Of a stretch of DNA of 64,000 bases, positions 55,912 through 64,000 are shown in pieces (within the stretch, counting starts at the first letter, position 1; every line of letters starts with the position of its first letter). The notes below the pieces were generated by a model that did not search any database, had not been told where the DNA came from, and saw only the letters and a program-made list of their open reading frames with translations. The position numbers and the translations under genes were made by a program. Source of the DNA: Azolla caroliniana (taxonomy: Eukaryota; Polypodiophyta); contig JBHGNT010000013.1 of assembly GCA_043228905.1 (NCBI GenBank), forward strand, positions 14,756,001 to 14,820,000, read 5' to 3'.

Positions 55912-57900
55912 AGTTGCGGTCGTTGATTTAGGCTTTCATACATCGAGTCGCGAACACAGCAGACTTCCCGCCGAGATCGAAAAAATGTTTTGCTTGTGCC
56001 CATTCTCATGACTAGTGCTTGGTTTTTGGTCATGGAGAGGGTATAGATACTTCTCCTGCTATTAGCATATAGGAATTTTGACAGGAAGGCTGCAAAGCCT
56101 TGCCTCTAGATTAGGAATTCAGAAATACCGGATTGTAAGGTAATGGCAGCTAATGATGTGCATTTTGATGTGGCTGCCAATGCCTTCATAAATCATAACT
56201 ATGCGGTAATGAAACTATCTTTGTAATGCATGCAATTTTATTGCATGCACAAAACCATGGGTAGTTTCTTTCTCTTTTTCTATTGTGTCCTCCTTTCTTG
56301 GTTCATGGCTGTATTATCTTCAATTAAGCCGTGCCATGATGTCTCCATATGATTGCATCAAGATTTTGCAAGGTTCCATACCCTTAGTGGTTAAACTGTT
56401 GATTGCAATATGCCACTGAAAATGATTAGTATCTAACGTTAATGATAAGCATTTGCATGTAGCATCAAGTTTGATGACATGTTTATTTTATGGATACCCA
56501 CTATAAGTTGACTTTTGTTAAATGAAAGCACTTAAGAAATATCATGCTCATATCATTAAGGATTCGTCTATTCTCAGAATTGCTTCTTATGCTAATAATT
56601 GCAAAAAAGTTACATTAATGCTTAATATGTGTAATTGGTTGGATGACATATCTTTTAAGTAACGTTGTTAATTCTTTCTTATAATTGCCTCATGGACAGC
56701 AATCATCATATGCAATGTTCATGGATGCTCCATGTGATTGATTATGTTATTAGGTATGTGTTTTTCAAAATCAAACTTCCCATGCCTAGATTTGGCATTT
56801 TCATTTGTATTGCTCATTAATTTTAATAATGTGAAGCAGTTTGTGAGTAATGTCAATATTAATTATGATAATTAATTTGGTTTTCTATTTATTGTTAAGC
56901 ATCAACATTCAATAATGGAATTCTTCTTTGAAATTCAAACATATTTGGAATATTGATATAACTTTGGCTATAGGATATGATACTATTCTTTTCTTTGTCG
57001 GAATGGCTATAAATGAATAGATAACCACTGATGTGCATGCCCTAGAGCAACCATCCTCACTAAGATCTATGATATTTTAACCAATTAGTTTGAATTGATA
57101 GATCCTAGAACTCAAAACTTGGTATATTTGAACAATAATTGGTGCACTAAAATTTACAAACTCATTTTACACCTTAATATGCAACCCCAAAAAATTAATG
57201 CTCATCACATACTTGTACACAAGAAATAATAAGAAAACATTTTCACACTATGATTTTGGCATGTCATCAAGTAAAAACCAACATTATGGGTTTGATTTTA
57301 ATGGATAGGTAGGTATGTTCTCACCTTCCAAGCCTACATTACGTTGAATGCTACAAATCATGTTTGATTGTTGATATTTCCAAACCTTGAAACGTAGTTG
57401 CATTTTCAAGGATGATTGTTGTTGGGATCTATCATCCATCTCGATGAACCTTATATAGTTTCTATATCTCAGAATGAAGCCCTAGGGGTACAAAATCACT
57501 GTTAACACCATGACTTCGCACAAGTGATTCTGAATCATCAACGGTTTCACACGTGATCATCAGCATGTACGAGAATTGAGAAAGACCGAGACATGATCTA
57601 TCTATCTATATGGGTGATTAGCAGGTGCGCAAAGGAGAAAACCGTGTGTCTACAACAAAAACAATCGCGACTGATTTGTGCCCCGGACTCTTGTCTCTCA
57701 GTGAGATGATCGTCGAGTGTCGGACATCTACATGTTCACTTTCAGCCGATAAGCTGATAACTAATAAGCTGATAAGCCGATAAGCTGATAAGTCCAGGGT
57801 ATATAGTATGTACCCATAAAGAGAACAGAGCGCAGCCTTTACCTCTCTGTTTTACCTCTCTGTATCTATGTATCTTCTATATGTTCTGCCATATATGTAT
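55912..57900. other. Intergenic, no gene recognised
   Basis: AT-rich, with the 3' flank of the SWIB gene first. An irregular GATAAGC-type tandem run is at about 57745-57795. No credible coding frame was seen. Confidence 0.7.
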
Positions 57901-57904
57901 ACAT

Positions 57905-58034
57905 AACGACAGTTGTTCTTCAGATTAGAGGTATTCGTTCACTTTCCTAGACGCCACACATCGTGCAAATCTCCTTGTTCGATCTGCAGCAGCAGCAGCA
58001 GCAGCAGAAGAAGAAGAATTTAGAACCGCCAAAG
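57905..58034 (+). other. Probable 5'UTR exon of the APC15-like gene
   Basis: A run of CAG then GAA triplets (57986-58016) ends GCCAAAG before GTAAAC, a donor. The matching acceptor is near 59140-59145. The short polyglutamine frame here ends soon and is not joined in phase to a known product, so a UTR is the better reading. The 5' limit is a guess. Confidence 0.5.
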
Positions 58035-59180
58035 GTAAACACGTATGTATTTTGTTTTCTGGCCTCCTGTTCTTTGTTTTTTGTCGAAGAAAGGACGATA
58101 CATGCCTTTGTTCCAATCGATGCTTTCTTAAACAGAGTCCTTGTACAGATTTTAATGTAGAGAATCCGTGGTTTCATGTGGAAAAGAAGGATGAGAGAAC
58201 TATTTTCCGTCTGCCATTAAACAAGATGATGCATAAATTACTTCAATCTCATTGTTTTTTGCCATTTTAAATGGGAACTCGCCAAGATTGTTTGATTATA
58301 GTCAATATAGTGAATAGGACGGGTTTAATAAAGCCCTGCTATATTGTGTGATTTCTTGTACAGAAACATCACTGTAATAGTAGACAATCTTGTCACTTTT
58401 ACCACTATTATATTGGTAAGGCTATAAAATCTTGATGCCCTTACTATGTAATGTTTTATGTAGTGGATAGTGAAACCTTGGGTTGACTCTATGTGTATCA
58501 AATTCACATTTTGCCAGAATTCATAAGAGCAGATTGAGGTTACATTGTTTATGCTGACTGTGGGCTGACTATCATTGGTTTTCTATTGTCATGATGCAAA
58601 GATCTATCAAATCTGAGTAATTCGTGACAATGGTCTGAGATCTGAGGTATGCATTATCTTTTTACAGAACCCAAATCTTGGATGACGGAAAGACACCTCT
58701 TCTAGGATGGGAATTTTCGTGGGTTTCATGTTTGTATAATAAGATTGGATGAGGAACAATTGGTTCAAGAAGATTGCGTGTAGTTTAATGGATTGATATG
58801 AAAGAAATGTCACATTTTCCATGCCTCTCTAGGCTTGTATTTAATATGTTTTTTCTGAAAATGGTGCTTTTCCAGATGATCTTTCGCATTCATTTACATA
58901 GGGTTCACATTAGGCAGATTTTCAGTTACATGCATTTATTTCAAAGCTACTATAGTCATAGTTTGTGTGTTATTGTTATGTAGCCGTGATGTCATCTTCA
59001 CTTTTCATAACATTTTATTTATTTTAGACTTTGAGGTTGCATTTAGAGAATGCATATTGTAAATTTTTTGGAATGTACTTTCATATTTTTGAAGATGGAA
59101 CAATCAAATAGAAATTTTCAGCTCATTTGCATTTTTCATAGACAGGGAAACATCGAACGCCCTGAACCATTGAGGGAAGG

Positions 59181-59866
59181 ATGCTTCAGTTTCCGACTCT
59201 AAAGCCTCCTACTCTGGAGCATCATTCACAATGGGCATCAACATTATGTGAAGAGGCTCTTCTAGCACAAGAGGAGGCTGAGCTTGAAGACAAGGTAATC
59301 ACTCTCTACGTGTCAATTTAGCACATGATTGGACTCTTCCAAGAATGGTGAAACTTGGTTAGAAACAGTCTTTGTTGGTGTATAGTATTTATTTTAGTTT
59401 GTTTCTGTATGTAGATAGTCTTTATTTATTGAATACATTTCTTTGCTTAGAAGAAAAAAGAAATCTGACATGACCTAAGCAGAAAACAATTTCTTCACAA
59501 CTGCAAGTAAACAGCTGTGATGTAATAAAATTGTCCTGGTGGACTCTGTGAATCAGCCTAGTATCGTAATAGCTTTGTAGTTTCTGAGGTTTGACAAGAT
59601 AAAGGAATCATATATTTTTAGTAGTATTATATAATAAGGTTTTTGAACATGTAAGATTTGACTTCTGTTATTTGATGAGATTATTGCTCTCATTTTTCTC
59701 TTTGCAGTATAATGAGATTCGAACAGCAAATGAAGGTCTGATTCCCATAGGAAAGATCAATACAGATAATGAGCAAGACGAATTTGAGGGTGATGGGGAC
59801 GATGATATTGATGATCCTGGAGATGATGAAAGTGAAGGTGAAGACTTTGAACAAGAAACTGGATAA
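59181..59866 (+). CDS. Anaphase-promoting complex subunit 15-like protein
   Basis: Two coding exons: 59181-59294 (MLQFPTLKPPTLEHH, then EEALLAQEEAELEDK) and 59708-59866 (YNEIRTANEGLIPIGKIN, then an Asp/Glu-rich tail ending EDFEQETG). About 90 residues; the junction keeps phase 0. Plant and animal APC15 share the NEIR/NNLVPIGK-like core and an acidic tail. APC15 is a small subunit that promotes release of the mitotic checkpoint complex from the APC/C ubiquitin ligase. Assigned from memory of the family pattern. Confidence 0.75.
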
Positions 59867-61676
59867 CACATTATAATGCTAGCCTACTGTAGAATATTGA
59901 TTTTACACTACATCTGAATCTCTGATGATATTTCAGCCCATGTACTTCGTCCAGTTATAAAAACTGGCCTTTTCTTAGGGTTATGTTTTATATGCTTTGT
60001 TTTTAAGAGGCAATTGCCTTGATGTTTTTATATGGGTTATGCTAGGACATTGGTATATACAGAAAGGACTGAAACATGTACATAGTTTTGCGTCTAGATT
60101 TATAATGGTAAGTCTTCTCCAGTGAATCAATCGTCTTTAAGCTAATAGACTATTCATGACTAGATCAATGATCTTTTGGCTTGATCAAGTCTATGTTTTC
60201 ATGACCCGAGCAATCACCGTCTATACCTTTCAGCAAGTAAGGTGCCTTAAAACATTCTTAAAATGTGGTTATGATAGACCTATTTGTGCCATATATCAAA
60301 TTTTATTTAAAAGAGTTCAAAACTGCTTCATGATGATACTTGTATCATGTTCTCAAACGTGATTGTTCGACGGACTTTGAATTGCTGATAGTCTATGCGT
60401 GAGACTGCATAGATTGTTTATTGTGGTTATACCTTGATGATTGTATAATGGATCAACCTAATCGTTTCAATGGGCCTCAAATTGCTGGTTCACATGTATG
60501 AGATGTAACAGTTTTGTTTGATGCAGTTATGCCCTAATGCTTTGAAGTCATGGAAATCATTTGCCTCAAGTTTATTGTATTATATGAGATAATAGTGTGC
60601 ATGTATCAATGGAGTTTTCTATGCAGAACATAATTTCGTCAATGGTTGTGAAAATGTTATATGTTCATTCTAGAAAAATATCTGTAGTTTTTAACACCTT
60701 GGCAGAAGACAGCCAAACTGAGAGGTATCAGAATTTTTTAGTTAGGATGATTGGTTAGATTTTAGCTTATAGCACTAGTCAAAGGTAGAACAATAATATT
60801 AGTGCATGGCACTAGCCTAAAAGTAGAACGATGACACACAAGCACCACTAATTTCCTGATACGTGAAGCAGAAGTTAAAGGTTGGCGGTGATTGACACAA
60901 CATGTAACAGTGGATGCAGAATTTCCCCTCATGTATTCTGCATGTCACTGAATAAAAGGAATGTTAAGGTCAAAGAAAAAGCTTTGGCTTTATAGCTGCT
61001 CAGAAGCATAAAAGGAAGTAGAACAATTCAATTGAACTAGGAATATTATTAACTCAAAAACCATTTTCAGGAAAGACAAGGGTAGCAATCTGCTTGGATA
61101 ATCACAAGTTTTGATACCAATCATTAGTTAACGCACAAAAGACGTGACCTCAACAAAGAGCTGAACCATACAATTGTTCCAACAATTACTTTTATAATCA
61201 TACCGCTTAAAGAAGAGAATTGATGGAAGTCTAAATACACAAAATCAATCATATACCACAAATACAAAATCACCATACCAAATCAGACAACCAGTTTATG
61301 GTGAATTGGTTTACATAAAACATTGTAATGGAATCGACACGGGGTTGGAAAAAATGCCTCTGCCATAAGATTTCTTGAGAAAATGCATCCATCTTAAGCT
61401 TAGATGGAAACATACCTGTGTATTGAAGTTTCGGGTCTTGATTTGCTATCAGTTTATTTTAGCAGCAATTATTCTCTGAAGAGAAATGTTCCATGTGAAA
61501 GCAATTGGACATGGGTTAATTGATCCTAGAGGTTGATCATAGACCAATCAACGATAGTTGGTTGAGCAAGGATGAATGCATAAAATTAATGAGTATACAC
61601 TAAAACCCATCCAACCTCTTCAAAACCCAGTTTCTTATGTCAAGATTATAAGCAAAATGTATGAAGTATGTATGGA
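59867..61676. other. 3' flanks between convergent genes
   Basis: It is AT-rich with no recognisable gene. The APC15-like gene ends at the left and the TPR/J-domain gene at the right. Confidence 0.75.
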
Positions 61677-63635
61677 CTAGCCATCATCATACGCATCAAG
61701 CCACATCTGCTCCTCTGAAAAACGTAGTTCTTCCTGATCAAGTAAACTTTGAGCTTCCCCATCTGCATCCGAAAGAAACCCATCAGATGATCTAGTTGAA
61801 TCCTGCCAAAATAAGCCCAATGATGCTGCTCTGTCCATTACAAGCTCAGACTGCCTTAGGCTCAAGTCTTTGCCCATTTCCTCCTCTGTTATGGCAGTTA
61901 TAATTCCTATATACGCCCTCTGAATCAGCCGAAAGAGCTTCAATCCTGCAGAACGAGCTTCGGCTTTCACGGCATCGACATCTCTTTCATCCACAAACTC
62001 ACATCGATCAATGAAGTGAGCGGCTTTATCTGGTCTATGCTTTAACGAGAATAACAAGTAAGCCCTCTCCACTTCTGTCCTTGAGCACCCTCTTGAAAGA
62101 CCGAGAACTCTATAGTGATCAACAGTATCATGGCCATTGCATCTATCACGTATCCCAATGGCTTTACTACTTATGAAATCAATGCAGCCTTGGAAATCAT
62201 TATCAATGCCATTAGATGAATGAATTTTACTTATCTCTCGTTGTAAGCTGTGGTTTTGGAGCAAAGCCTCATATAACAATTTCAGCTGCTCAAGGTCATG
62301 AAGACAATCAGCAAAGCATCCAATAGTCTCATAAAGCGTGGCTCGGGTACTCAGAGCTTCAGCACAAGCTGGGTTTAATGCAAGGGTCCTGTTACAATCG
62401 GCAATTGCATCAATTAGCCGATTAGCTGCATGGTATGCCTCGGCTCGGTGCATATAACACTCTGCGATGAATCCTTGAGGTGTACCTCTGCGTCCATCGA
62501 TTATCTTGGAAAAGTGTCTTGCTGCTTCATTGTATAATCCTGCCTCAAGTGCAGCTAATGCAGTTGTCCTTCTTCGAAGAAGGAATTTAATGTTGCCAAG
62601 AAGATAGCTAACAAGATTAGAATCTCCTCCACCTCCTGTCTCTGCAATAAAGCTATCCTCTCTCATGCTATTGCTCTGCTTTCTAATGGCCGCAGATGCA
62701 GCTCTCTTGCCAGTCGACAGCAAGACCATCGCATCCTCCATCATTCCGAGATGGCAACAAGCTTGGCCTAGAACTATATACCTCCACTGTTCCTTTTCTC
62801 CCTTCCTTGTAAAGCTGATCCACAGCTTAGGGTTTTTGAATGGGAAAAATGAGAAGCAATGGAAGAGCGAGACCTTCTTGCCTTTAAATTGGACAGGATG
62901 GCCTTCAAGAAGCCTGACCTTCTCCTTGTCCTCAGGGTCAACCACAGCAATACGTTGGTTTCTGAAGCTTGGGATGAAGTCGTGGAGAAGACTAGCAACA
63001 TCTTTAAATCTTCTCAAGTAGAGAAGAGCTCTTGCTTTCAATTCGATGGCTTTGTCCCACTGTGGAGAGAGCTTGAGGGCAGTGTCAAGGAGACTCAGGG
63101 CTAACTGGATATCTGCAGGATCTTGACTTGAGAGTAACTGTCTAGCCTTTGAAACATGCCTTTCAGCCAGCTGTGAAGTTCATAAGAAACAAACTAAATG
63201 TAAGGTTCATGAAGAGCAGAGAGGAAATCCACGGTTCCGTGGACCAATTGTTCAAATCTATAGTAGAGAGAGCTACAATTTTGAACAGAAAACTTCAGAT
63301 CAGGCATATACGAAAATAGAAACAGCGATGCAGTCTTGGTGCACTAATAATTATCCAAACCTATAGGAAGAAAAGAACTAGAATTTTGAACGCAAACTTC
63401 TGGACAGGCATATAATAAAGGAAATCGAAAACCATGAAACAGTTCTATGCACTAACTATTCATATTTATGGAAGAAAAAAGGCTACAATTTTGGCAGAAA
63501 GGACTTCTGAAACGTATTATATTGGAAAGATACAACTCTGCAAGAGGGTGAGAGAAAGATATATGTATGTGAGATACATACCTTTCTGCTGTTAAGCCAC
63601 TTTCGATGGAGAAGGAAGGTCAGGGCACCAGGCAT
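61677..63635 (-). CDS. TPR and J-domain-like protein
   Basis: Two exons: 63582-63635 (18 codons, MPGALTFLLHRKWLNSRK) and 61677-63170 (about 498 codons including stop); the intron is 63171-63581 with GTATGT donor and TTCACAG acceptor. About 515 residues. An in-frame stop lies upstream of the chosen ATG. The N-terminal part has LAERHVSKARQLLSSQDPAD and ELKARALLYLRRFKDVASLL. Tetratricopeptide-like helices sit in the middle (AALEAGLYNEAARHFSKIID, AECYMHRAEAYHAANRLIDA, TLALNPACAEAL). Then a J-like domain DHYRVLGLSRGCSRTEVERA, where the HPD motif reads HRPDK. Related plant TPR/J proteins are known; the changed HPD argues against ordinary Hsp70 stimulation. The function is not established. Confidence 0.88.
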
Positions 63636-63861
63636 GGCATTCACTTTCTTTCTCGTTGTGCACACCTCTCATCCGCTTACCTTCTGAACAGTTTGCAAAT
63701 CCATGATCTACGGACAGAAATTTTTGAATGCAGATCGCCGGATTAGACACCAAAGAGAGGAGGCCATAACGAAAGAAACAATGCAGTACTCTGCGTTGAT
63801 ACCACTGGAAGGATGTATAAATGCATACCCTTTCTGCTTTTAACCCGTACATAGCTGGCGA
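63636..63861 (-). promoter_or_regulatory. Upstream region of the TPR/J-domain gene
   Basis: No other gene was recognised. CATACC(C)TTTCTGCT-TTAA-CC occurs here (63823) and also at the end of exon 1 (63577), with a third related piece at 63976 beyond the gap. A 5'UTR exon may be present. Confidence 0.4.
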
Positions 63862-63961
63862 NNNNNNNNNNNNNNNNNNNNNNNNNNNNNNNNNNNNNNN
63901 NNNNNNNNNNNNNNNNNNNNNNNNNNNNNNNNNNNNNNNNNNNNNNNNNNNNNNNNNNNNN
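63862..63961. other. Assembly gap of 100 N
   Basis: Exactly 100 unknown bases, the usual placeholder for a scaffold gap of unknown size. Confidence 0.99.
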
Positions 63962-64000
63962 AAGGAGGGAAGATGCATACCTTTCCTTTTGCTAGTAAGC

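Noticed and set aside
57963-58160. Short polyglutamine protein
   Set aside because: It crosses a good donor (58034/58035) and ends quickly; the CAG run fits a 5'UTR exon better.

Overview
The window looks like nuclear DNA of a land plant. It has spliced genes with GT-AG introns, a PLS-type pentatricopeptide (PPR) gene, a plant VAP/MSP-domain gene, a SWIB-domain gene, an APC15-like gene and a TPR/J-domain gene. About half of it is a nest of plant-type LTR retrotransposons and LINEs. The style of the PPR and LINE proteins suggests a fern or related seed-free plant; this rests on resemblance only. No bacterial operons, CRISPR arrays or intact tRNA/rRNA genes were seen.

Layout. 1-3352: Ty1/copia element on the minus strand (copia-1), cut by the window edge, with a nested solo LTR. 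3353-10159: Ty3/gypsy element on plus (gypsy-A), both LTRs truncated, with a nested foreign solo LTR. 10160-16139: copia-2 on plus, same family as copia-1, carrying a 0.5-kb insert that contains plastid rpoB-like sequence, and a duplicated polypurine tract around an extra charged reading frame. 16140-19313: older copia-3 on minus. 19314-27260: gypsy-B on plus, with a duplicated RT segment and a 0.73-kb insert in its 3' LTR. 27261-32822: nearly full-length L1-like LINE on minus (LINE-A). 32869-34840: another LINE (LINE-B, plus), broken up by tRNA-derived SINE-like units and a promoter-like module. 34844-35915: element with about 160-bp terminal inverted repeats. 35940-38060: decayed LINE copies. 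38061-42461: AT-rich DNA with no recognisable gene.

The right third holds host genes. A VAP/MSP-domain gene (42583-46377, plus) has seven coding exons and a tandemly duplicated last exon. An intronless PPR gene lies at 48828-51212 (minus), with a LINE-A fragment just upstream of its start. Further LINE remnants follow, then a two-exon SWIB gene (54601-55911, plus), an APC15-like gene (59181-59866, plus) with a probable upstream 5'UTR exon, and a two-exon TPR/J-domain gene (61677-63635, minus). A 100-N assembly gap lies at 63862-63961.

The host genes look independent: ER membrane contact (VAP), organelle RNA metabolism (PPR), organelle or chromatin SWIB factor, cell-cycle ubiquitin ligase subunit (APC15) and a co-chaperone-like protein. 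The transposon half records ordered insertions, deletions and foreign captures. All retroelement coding regions seen here carry at least one inactivating lesion, so none seems autonomous now. Exon boundaries were read by eye from splice consensus and frame continuity; no alignment or database search was run.
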